Positions 7,852 through 12,570 of a stretch of 12,570 bases of DNA are shown here, one piece after another (position 1 is the first letter of the stretch; each line of letters opens with the position of its first letter). Made by a program: the position numbers and the translations under genes. This DNA is from Bacillota bacterium (GTDB lineage: Bacteria > Bacillota > Bacilli > Lactobacillales > Enterococcaceae): the NCBI GenBank assembly GCA_023389005.1, contig JAEWFE010000211.1, positions 1 to 12,570 of the forward strand, written 5' to 3'. A model generated the notes under the pieces. The model saw only the letters and a program-made list of their open reading frames with translations. It did no database searches and was not told the DNA's origin.

Positions 7852-8893
7852 TGTTTTCACCATCCTTTAATATTCTTGATACTGTACTTTTTGATTTTCC
7901 AGATAATATTTCAATCTCTCTCACAGTAAAATTCTGTTTCTGGAGTTTTTGTAAATCCGTTGGTTGTTCTTTACAAATTGAATAATATAATCTTCTAAAA
8001 TAATCTGTACCATCGTTTGGATTACTGAACGCAATAGACGTTTTTATTAGATTTTTCAACTCCCCTGGATTTGGTAATTCGTCCATTAAATTTAATATTT
8101 TGCGAAAAAGTCTTATATCTCGATTAGCTAAATTTATTTTCTTAAGATAAACATCGAGAAGTTCCTCTGCAATTTTGATTAAATCTTCCCTTGTATATCT
8201 ATCAAAATCTATTATTGAATCAAATCTCCTCAATAGTGCTTTATCAAAATGTTCATAAAGATTTGTCGTTGCAATTAGTACAATCTCTTCATTCATTTCA
8301 TCAAATTCTCTTAATAATGATGAGGTAGCTCTTCCCATTTCTCTTAAATCATTATTATTTAATCGATCTAACGCTAGCGAATCAATTTCATCAAATAATA
8401 TCAACACATTATTAGGTTGAGAAAAACCATTTATTTCTTTAAAAAGTGAGACAATATTCTTTTGAGTTTGACCCAATTTGCTATCAATAATAGTTGCAAA
8501 ATTTACCATATATATTTCTCTAGAAAGTATTCGTGCTACTTGCTTTACTGCTTCTGTTTTTCCAGTACCTGGACTTCCCTTGAATAAAAATTTATTTATT
8601 CCCATATTATGAGTTGTTGCGTTTACAACTCCTAACAAGTCATTTGTAATTTCATCTGGAAGTAATAATAATTCCTTATTTATGTTAACCTTTTCAAAAA
8701 ACGGAGAAGTATGATTTGCAGTCTGAGGCATAAATGTATTTGTGTTAGAGAGCATTGAGATTATATACTCCGATAATTGATAATCACCACTTCCGTCAAA
8801 ATCTTTTGCAATCTGGTATGCCTCATTACGAAATCCTATATCATTCTTTTCAACATAATACTTTATTAAATTGAGTATACTCTTTTTTTTCAT
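7844..8893 (-). CDS. ietA: IetA-like AAA ATPase with C-terminal HTH-like segment
   Basis: A 349-residue AAA+ ATPase: Walker A GSPGTGKT (106-113), Walker B ILFDEID (165-171), sensor-1 IATTN (Asn211), and arginine-finger-like LLRRFD (221-226). The N-terminal about 90 residues are helical in character. The last about 25 residues, FTVREIEILSGKSKSTVSRI, read as a helix-turn-helix with a recognition helix like that of MarR/resolvase-type HTHs. GAGAGGA lies 8 bases before the ATG. It overlaps the protease start by 8 bp, so the pair is translationally coupled. In IetAS systems the ATPase and protease act together in defence. The HTH suggests autoregulation through the repeated boxes in its own promoter; this is a proposal, not established for the family as far as I know. 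Confidence 0.8.
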   Translation of the reverse strand: MKKKSILNLIKYYVEKNDIGFRNEAYQIAKDFDGSGDYQLSEYIISMLSNTNTFMPQTANHTSPFFEKVNINKELLLLPDEITNDLLGVVNATTHNMGINKFLFKGSPGTGKTEAVKQVARILSREIYMVNFATIIDSKLGQTQKNIVSLFKEINGFSQPNNVLILFDEIDSLALDRLNNNDLREMGRATSSLLREFDEMNEEIVLIATTNLYEHFDKALLRRFDSIIDFDRYTREDLIKIAEELLDVYLKKINLANRDIRLFRKILNLMDELPNPGELKNLIKTSIAFSNPNDGTDYFRRLYYSICKEQPTDLQKLQKQNFTVREIEILSGKSKSTVSRILKDGENNE

Positions 8894-8940
8894 TATATTT
8901 TCCTCTCTTATATGTATTTACTCTATCTTATTTCGATATC

Positions 8941-8984
8941 ACCATACCACATAGGGACAACTTTGTAAATATTAGGACACTTTT
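8941..8984 (-). promoter_or_regulatory. ietA promoter with two repeated operator-like boxes
   Basis: On the minus strand, TTTACA (8964-8969) and TATGGT (8941-8946) are 17 bp apart, with TGG giving an extended -10. Two similar boxes, AAAGTGTCCTAAT and AAAGTTGTCCCTAT, lie on the minus strand about 21 bp apart, one just upstream of the -35 and one in the spacer. Two helical turns between the boxes would suit a repressor dimer on one face. Confidence 0.55.
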
Positions 8985-9009
8985 ATTATTCGATCAAAGT
9001 GAAAGAATA

Positions 9010-9422
9010 TATACACCAAACAGCCTGAATGCTGTCACTTTTTTCAAATGACTTGCGTTCAGGCTGTTTTTTGAAGTAGTGTTGCTATTTTTAGGTACAA
9101 ATATTCTTGTGCTCCCTCTGACCAAGGTAGATAGCAAGCAAACTCCTCTTAAATCGGTGCATCCAGCTCTTTTATTTCGCTAAGCAACTATTCCAAATAT
9201 TTCCATGGATTAAACCATTCACTTCTGCGGTTATGATGAATAATTGATAGCTTGCATTCGCCCTTGTCATGTTTCGTATGAATACAATCTCCTTAACCTC
9301 ACATTCCGCTAAATTATCGGTCAATTCAAATACACCATTTTTTGTACTGTTTTCCATTGATTAAAGGCATAATTGAGTGCTTTTTCAAATTTATTATTTA
9401 CCTTCTTTGTTCGATTTACATG
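9010..9422 (-). pseudogene. Decayed IS66 family transposase, C-terminal remnant
   Basis: Read on the minus strand in shifting frames, the DNA encodes KALNYAFNQWKTVQKMVYL, then DNLAECEVK, RANASYQ and ITAEVNG, the order found near the C-terminus of IS66 transposases. DNLAE is the region of the catalytic Glu of the DDE domain. The frame is broken more than once, including a one-base loss near 9205 relative to the copy at 12331-12570, and an in-frame stop. A 61-codon open stretch inside it (9172-9357) is therefore not a real gene. From about 9010 to 9260 the DNA matches 12302-12570 in the same orientation. The element end (GTAAGCG-type) seen at 12273 is missing here. Confidence 0.75.
9021..9072 (+). 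terminator. Terminator-like hairpin in the IS66 remnant
   Basis: CAGCCTGAATGC (9021-9032) pairs with GCGTTCAGGCTG (9055-9066), with an inner GTCA/TGAC pair, and a T-run (9066-9072) follows. A sister hairpin occurs at 12309. It would stop plus-strand transcripts and separates the ietA promoter from the invertible cassette. Confidence 0.55.
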
Positions 9423-9441
9423 TATGAAGAAGTTTTTCTTG

Positions 9442-9470
9442 CTGACATATACTTGCTCCTATGCTATACT
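9442..9470 (+). promoter_or_regulatory. Fixed promoter reading into the invertible cassette
   Basis: CTGACA (9442-9447, 5 of 6 to consensus), a 17-bp spacer, and TATACT (9465-9470) with TGC extending the -10. Only the last two bases of the -10 lie in the left inverted repeat, so the promoter stays in place when the segment flips. Transcription would begin near 9477, within the repeat. No similarly good promoter is seen facing inward outside the right repeat; the equivalent positions there give about TATTAT and TATTCT. Confidence 0.65.
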
Positions 9471-9499
9471 ATTGATAATAAATAGTTATCGCTAGGAGA
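9469..9499 (+). repeat. Left inverted repeat (IRL), candidate recombinase crossover site
   Basis: A 31-bp sequence perfectly repeated in inverted orientation at 11207-11237. Inside it, the arms CTATTGATAA (9469-9478) and TTATCGCTAG (9486-9495) are inverted copies at 8 of 10 positions around a 7-bp spacer, taaatag. This is the layout of a tyrosine-recombinase core site. The repeat ends in AGGAGA, which is the ribosome binding site of the methyltransferase gene (spacing 7 to the GTG). Bases on either side of the 31 bp differ from the other copy. Confidence 0.85.
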
Positions 9500-9505
9500 G
9501 TTATA

Positions 9506-10219
9506 GTGACTGATAAGGTAGATTTGGCTGAAATAGAAAAGTTTTATAATGAACATAAAGTTATCTGGTATAACAGTTGGTATAGATATACGAATAAGTC
9601 AATTGAATTATTTTTAAAGAATAATTGTAATTTTACTAATGATGATATTATTCTAAATGCTGGATCTGGGGGGAATACATACGGTTTATCGGGGTATACA
9701 ATTCATATGGATATTGCTGAGAAAACATTAAGTACAATCTCTAACAAAATTATTGGGAATATAGAGAATATTCCTGTAAATAATGAATGCTTTAATCACA
9801 TTATCTGTGTAGGTTCTGTAATTAATTATTGCGATGCCAACAGAGTAATCAATGAATTTGACCGTGTGTTAAAAGTGGGAGGTACTTTATATTTAGAATT
9901 TGAACCTAGTGATAGTTTTGAGTACTTTGGAAGTAATAAATATAAAAAATCTGTTTCTATAATTGAAACAGATTATATAAGGACCAAGCATCGTAATTGG
10001 ATTTTTTCGATAAAATATATTGAAAGTCTATTGAAATCACAAGGTTTTCAAATTGATAAAAAATATCAATTTCATATTATGAGCTCTATTATTCTTAGGA
10101 TAACAAATAATTACGAACTTGCAGCAAAATTTGTTAGCTTAGATAAAATAATTAGATTTTTTCCAATTATTAGAAATGGCTCAAGCAATGTAATTTTTAA
10201 ATGTACAAAAATTCATTAA
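9506..10219 (+). CDS. Class I SAM-dependent methyltransferase, ON-position gene of the invertible cassette
   Basis: A 237-residue Rossmann-fold methyltransferase: motif I NAGSGG (51-56), an acidic residue after strand 2 in HMDIA (Asp69), FNHIICVGSVINY (96-108) at the motif IV position, and LKVGGTLYLEF (122-132) after it. It resembles Methyltransf_11-type small-molecule, lipid or sugar enzymes more than DNA methyltransferases, as it has no NPPY or DPPY motif; the substrate is unknown. The GTG start has AGGAGA at 9494-9499, inside the inverted repeat. Transcription comes from the promoter outside the repeat. It meets the opposing gene tail to tail with a 4-bp overlap. A perfect hairpin within it (9944-9974) may stop transcripts arriving from the opposing gene. 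Confidence 0.8.
   Translation: MTDKVDLAEIEKFYNEHKVIWYNSWYRYTNKSIELFLKNNCNFTNDDIILNAGSGGNTYGLSGYTIHMDIAEKTLSTISNKIIGNIENIPVNNECFNHIICVGSVINYCDANRVINEFDRVLKVGGTLYLEFEPSDSFEYFGSNKYKKSVSIIETDYIRTKHRNWIFSIKYIESLLKSQGFQIDKKYQFHIMSSIILRITNNYELAAKFVSLDKIIRFFPIIRNGSSNVIFKCTKIH
9944..9974 (-). terminator. Directional hairpin inside the methyltransferase gene
   Basis: AATCTGTTTC (9948-9957) and GAAACAGATT (9965-9974) form a perfect 10-bp stem with a 7-base loop. On the minus strand it runs into TTTTTT (9949-9944); on the plus strand no T-run follows. It would stop transcripts coming out of the opposing gene after inversion. The stem is rather AT-rich, so efficiency is uncertain. Confidence 0.5.
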
Positions 10220-11199
10220 ATTTTATCCTTTTTTAGCAATGGAGGAACAATGCTGACGATTATGCTAGTAATCGCACCAACTATTGGGGCAAAATTTGTA
10301 TTTGTATCGATTCCAATAAGATTAAATATCTTATAATAAGAAATAATAACAATCGGAAAAATGACGATTGATATAAGAGTAGAAATTAAACTATGATTAA
10401 ATTTCTTTTTAGGTGCAGGTAGCTTTTCAATGCTACCTGCACTTTTAATTTTATCCTTATTAACTTCAATGAACTGTAGTGGTTCCGGCAAACCATCAAG
10501 ACTATTTTGTATATTAGTAAAAATGTTTTGAATTCGATTATTGTATTGAAGTCTTTCGCTCTCACTAAAAAATGGCTCATACCATTTTACATAATATTCA
10601 AAATATAAAGATTGGATAATTCTAATATAAGTATCTTTTGGTATTGTCTTTATATTAGTATTTGAACCAATCATTAATTTCGCTCCAAAGCTACTAAACT
10701 CATTGTTAATCCCTAATGGAAGTGTATGGTAATCAGCATCTACAGTATAAAAATTTTCTATTGATAAAATAGTCTTAAAAATTTTACTTTCATCATCAAT
10801 TTCAATTCCATCATTCTTATTACTGATTTCACAGATAAAATATGTAACTTCTAATAGATTTGATATAAACATTCTTAGTTCATTTAAATAACTAAGGTAG
10901 GTATTGTTTTTTCTATATCCGTCTTCAACAGCTATATACTCAATTACAACTGTTTTAACAGAACTTAAGTACGTGCACATAGCTAGCCCTATATTTCTGT
11001 CGTTTAAGAAAAGAGAGAAGAAATAGCTCTTAAATCCTATAGAATTGTGATCTAACCAATATGTTAGCTCGTTTGTATTTGTTCTAATGTCAGAAGGAGT
11101 AACTCGTGAATAAATTTTAACAGAATTAGCATAGTCACTATCAGAAGATGTCATAATTAACTTTATTCTATAGTTATTTTCAAGATATTGGTTGTTCAT
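10216..11199 (-). CDS. GNAT-like protein with two C-terminal membrane helices, OFF-position gene of the cassette
   Basis: A 327-residue protein I do not recognise as a named family. Residues about 55-125 look like an acetyltransferase fold: FSLFLNDRNIGLAM, then VVIEYIAVEDGYRKNNTYL, which resembles GNAT motif A but lacks the usual glycines of the RxxGxG/A acetyl-CoA loop. A long middle region follows. Then come two hydrophobic stretches (about 270-290 and 303-320) with a KK-rich end, suggesting C-terminal membrane anchoring. The ATG has AGGAGA from the right inverted repeat 8 bases upstream, but no good promoter lies behind it, so it is predicted silent in this orientation. It overlaps the methyltransferase end by 4 bp. 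Function is unknown; altered catalytic residues make a non-enzymatic or unusual acyltransferase role possible. Confidence 0.7.
   Translation of the reverse strand: MNNQYLENNYRIKLIMTSSDSDYANSVKIYSRVTPSDIRTNTNELTYWLDHNSIGFKSYFFSLFLNDRNIGLAMCTYLSSVKTVVIEYIAVEDGYRKNNTYLSYLNELRMFISNLLEVTYFICEISNKNDGIEIDDESKIFKTILSIENFYTVDADYHTLPLGINNEFSSFGAKLMIGSNTNIKTIPKDTYIRIIQSLYFEYYVKWYEPFFSESERLQYNNRIQNIFTNIQNSLDGLPEPLQFIEVNKDKIKSAGSIEKLPAPKKKFNHSLISTLISIVIFPIVIISYYKIFNLIGIDTNTNFAPIVGAITSIIVSIVPPLLKKDKI
10413..10452 (+). terminator. Directional hairpin inside the GNAT-like gene
   Basis: GTGCAGGTAGC (10413-10423) and GCTACCTGCAC (10432-10442) form a perfect 11-bp, GC-rich stem around an 8-base loop, followed on the plus strand by TTTTAATTTT. 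On the minus strand CTAAAAAG follows instead. It lies 194 bp past the methyltransferase stop and would end that transcript. It also encodes AGSIEKLPA in the opposing gene. Confidence 0.75.
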
Positions 11200-11206
11200 T
11201 TGCGTT

Positions 11207-11237
11207 TCTCCTAGCGATAACTATTTATTATCAATAG
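11207..11237 (-). repeat. Right inverted repeat (IRR), candidate recombinase crossover site
   Basis: Exact reverse complement of 9469-9499, with arms at 11228-11237 and 11211-11220 around a 7-bp spacer (11221-11227). Its inner end supplies the AGGAGA ribosome binding site of the GNAT-like gene, and its outer end overlaps the presumed -35 of the recombinase promoter. Confidence 0.85.
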
Positions 11238-11263
11238 AATAATAGTTAATATTAAGTTATAAT
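11235..11263 (+). promoter_or_regulatory. Candidate promoter of the recombinase gene
   Basis: A consensus TATAAT (11258-11263) with a weak TAGAAT (11235-11240) 17 bp upstream, 31 bp before the recombinase ATG. The -35 overlaps the end of the right repeat, so recombinase bound to its site could repress its own gene. Confidence 0.5.
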
Positions 11264-11294
11264 ATCTCATTGTATTAATGAAGGGAGTTTTTTT

Positions 11295-12182
11295 ATGATG
11301 AAATATGATATTGTAACAGACTATATTAATTATTGTTCAATAAACAAACGTTTGAGTAAACATTCAATTAGAGCGTATAAAACTGATATCATGCAATTTT
11401 ACAATTCGGGTTATACAAATATTAATGATTATCTTGATTACTTATGCATCAATACAAAAAAAACAAGTACTTTAAAACGAAAAATAGCCAGTCTTAAAAC
11501 ATTTTATAAATATCTAGAGCAAAGGGATCTACTTACTGAGAAAACATTTATACATCGGAAATTTCATTTCAAAGTAGATAAGGTATTACCTAAAATAATT
11601 TCTCCAGAAGATATGAAACAACTATATTCATATTTAAAAAGTGAATATAACCGTGCAACAACTAAATATCAAAAAGAAAAAAGTCATAGAAATTTATTAA
11701 TTGCTGAATTACTACTTTCGACTGGATTAAGAATATCTGAACTCTGCAATATTCAATTAAATAATCTTGATATGGAGAATCGAAACATCAAGATTTTAGG
11801 TAAAGGAAATAAAGAAAGAATTCTCTATATAGGAAATGATCACACTTTTCAATTATTAAAAGACTATGTGGAGTACTACAAAAAAATCTCAGATAAATTT
11901 CTCTTTACAGGTAAAATTAATGATATGCCATTGTCTGAACAAACAATCAGACTTTTATTTAGAAAAATCTCTTTGAAACTATCCTTTAATAAAAAAGTAA
12001 CTCCACACATGTTTAGACATACGTTTGCTACGATGTTACTTGATAACGATGTTGATATTAGATTTATTCAACACTTTTTGGGGCATAGTTCTATTTCTGT
12101 TACACAGATTTATACCCATGTAACTCAAAATAAACAACAAAAAATTTTAAAACAGCACAATCCACTTAATTCATTTATATAA
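11295..12182 (+). CDS. XerC/D-like tyrosine recombinase, presumed invertase of the adjacent cassette
   Basis: A 295-residue tyrosine recombinase of typical XerC/D length. It has an N-terminal SAM-like core-binding domain (about 5-90, RLSKHSIRAYKTDI) and a complete catalytic domain: Arg146 in STGLRISEL, Lys170 in LGKGNKER, His238 and Arg241 in TPHMFRHTFA, His264 in FLGHSS, and nucleophile Tyr273 in IYTH. AAGGGAG lies 7 bases before the first ATG. The gene starts 57 bp outside the right inverted repeat, whose structure is that expected of this enzyme class. Similar stand-alone recombinases drive inversion at hsdS loci of streptococci and at phase-variable loci in other bacteria. No excisionase, phage or conjugation genes accompany it, so a dedicated switch enzyme is more likely than an element integrase. 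Confidence 0.85.
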   Translation: MMKYDIVTDYINYCSINKRLSKHSIRAYKTDIMQFYNSGYTNINDYLDYLCINTKKTSTLKRKIASLKTFYKYLEQRDLLTEKTFIHRKFHFKVDKVLPKIISPEDMKQLYSYLKSEYNRATTKYQKEKSHRNLLIAELLLSTGLRISELCNIQLNNLDMENRNIKILGKGNKERILYIGNDHTFQLLKDYVEYYKKISDKFLFTGKINDMPLSEQTIRLLFRKISLKLSFNKKVTPHMFRHTFATMLLDNDVDIRFIQHFLGHSSISVTQIYTHVTQNKQQKILKQHNPLNSFI

Positions 12183-12272
12183 GATAAATGTTGCTCAAAC
12201 TCAAGTTATTTGCTGTGATATCAGATAAATGAATTATTAAAATTTAAAATATAACAAAAGACCGTTCAGATA
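12183..12272. other. Short spacer between recombinase and IS66 end
   Basis: AT-rich, no gene. TAATTCATTTAT at the end of the recombinase gene (12167-12178) has an inverted 12-bp partner at 12225-12236, but no T-run follows, so its role is unclear. Confidence 0.35.
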
Positions 12273-12308
12273 GTAAGCGTTGGATAGGATGGTGGGTGTA
12301 CGCCAAAT

Positions 12309-12360
12309 AGCCTGATATGCTATCAGTTTTTCAAATTGAATAGCATTCAGGCTTCTTTTT
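12309..12360 (+). terminator. Terminator-like hairpin at the IS66 end
   Basis: AGCCTGATATGCTA (12309-12322) pairs, with one bulged base, with TAGCATTCAGGCT (12341-12353), followed by a T-rich run. On the plus strand it could end the recombinase transcript 130 bp past its stop. It is the sister of the hairpin at 9021-9072. Confidence 0.5.
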
Positions 12361-12570
12361 TGAAGTAGTGTTGATATTTTTCGGTACAGATAGATCCGAT
12401 TTTGCATTTTTTTGTACTTCCTCTAACCAAGGTAGATAGCACGCAAAATCCTCTTCGGTGGGTGCTTCCAATTCTTTTATTTCTGAAAGCAACCATTCCA
12501 AATATTTCCACGGGCTAAGACCATTCACTTCTGCGGTCATGATGAGTGATTGGTAGATTGCATTCGCCCT
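12331..12570 (-). CDS. IS66 family transposase, C-terminal part
   Basis: The open frame enters from the right edge and reads RANAIYQSLIMTAEVNGLSP, then WKYLEWLLSEI and FACYLPWLEEVQ, the helical C-terminal region of IS66 transposases (IS66_C). About 80 residues are visible with no internal stop, unlike the decayed copy at 9010-9422, so this copy may be intact. The catalytic DDE residues would lie outside the window. The last residues, KKKPECYSI, run into the terminator hairpin, so the final stretch may be slightly longer than usual. Confidence 0.75.
   Translation of the reverse strand, partial: RANAIYQSLIMTAEVNGLSPWKYLEWLLSEIKELEAPTEEDFACYLPWLEEVQKNAKSDLSVPKNINTTSKKKPECYSI

Larger units (their letters stand above)
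9469..11237. other. Predicted invertible two-gene cassette
   Basis: Perfect 31-bp inverted repeats bound a 1.77-kb segment holding two convergent genes that overlap by 4 bp. Both genes take their ribosome binding site from the repeats. A tyrosine recombinase gene lies just outside the right repeat and a single good promoter outside the left one. Inversion would exchange the two genes in front of the promoter while preserving leader and ribosome binding site exactly. In the present orientation the methyltransferase is predicted ON and the GNAT-like membrane protein OFF. Inversion itself is inferred. Confidence 0.75.
12273..12570 (-). mobile_element. IS66 family element, 3' end, continuing beyond the window
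   Basis: The sequence from 12273 begins GTAAGCG, the typical end of IS66 elements, followed by the terminator-like hairpin and the transposase C-terminus on the minus strand. From 12302 it matches the remnant at about 9010-9260 in the same orientation. The other end is outside the window. Confidence 0.65.

Noticed and set aside
9172..9357. A 61-codon open frame on the minus strand that could be called a small hypothetical gene.
   Set aside because: Its sequence is a frameshifted piece of an IS66 transposase C-terminus matching the copy at 12331-12570, so it is debris.
9506..10219. The methyltransferase as a restriction-modification DNA methylase, by analogy with hsd switches.
   Set aside because: It lacks the NPPY/DPPY-type catalytic motif and target recognition domain; its motifs fit small-molecule or lipid/sugar methyltransferases.
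11295..12182. The tyrosine recombinase as integrase of a prophage or conjugative element.
   Set aside because: No excisionase, phage, relaxase or tRNA attachment site is visible, and the matching crossover-type repeats are in inverted orientation right beside it.
12167..12236. A 12-bp AT-rich inverted repeat straddling the recombinase stop, considered as a third recombination site or terminator.
   Set aside because: It shares no sequence with the 31-bp sites and has no T-run after it; in such AT-rich DNA it may be chance.
1..12570. CRISPR arrays, tRNA or rRNA genes.
   Set aside because: No regularly spaced repeats and no tRNA- or rRNA-like sequence were seen on either strand.

Overview
This window looks like part of a defence island on the chromosome or a large plasmid of a low-GC Bacillota. 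The evidence is AT-rich DNA, strong AGGAG-type ribosome binding sites, AbiE-like and Abi_2-like genes, and IS66 remnants. The genus cannot be fixed from the sequence alone.

Left part (1-1700): the start of an AbiE-type toxin-antitoxin pair on the minus strand, an orphan ribbon-helix-helix antitoxin, and a Phd/YefM-type antitoxin broken by a one-base frameshift. Neither of the last two has a toxin beside it. Middle (1594-8980): two minus-strand operons. The first is an AAA15/OLD-like ATPase overlapping a small TOPRIM protein, which resembles AbiL- or PARIS-type defence pairs. The second is an AAA ATPase and subtilisin-like protease pair matching the IetAS layout, followed 126 bp downstream by an Abi_2/AbiD/F-like HEPN protein. 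An intrinsic terminator closes each operon. The ietA promoter carries two near-identical boxes, and IetA has a C-terminal helix-turn-helix-like segment.

Right part (9010-12570): the most unusual section. A methyltransferase gene and a gene for a GNAT-like membrane protein face each other and overlap by 4 bp. They are enclosed by perfect 31-bp inverted repeats. Each repeat has the structure of a tyrosine-recombinase crossover site and also supplies the ribosome binding site of the gene next to it. A tyrosine recombinase gene begins 57 bp beyond the right repeat. A good promoter lies outside the left repeat and points inward, with no comparable promoter outside the right one. Each gene also contains a directional terminator-like hairpin placed to stop transcripts coming out of the other gene. 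I read this as a self-contained two-state switch in which inversion changes which of the two proteins the single fixed promoter drives. In the orientation given, the methyltransferase is ON and the membrane protein OFF.

The switch lies between two direct-orientation copies of an IS66 transposase 3' end: a decayed one at about 9010-9422 and a better preserved one from 12273 that runs off the window. The defence and toxin-antitoxin assignments rest on recognised motifs. The inversion model rests on sequence architecture and has not been observed.
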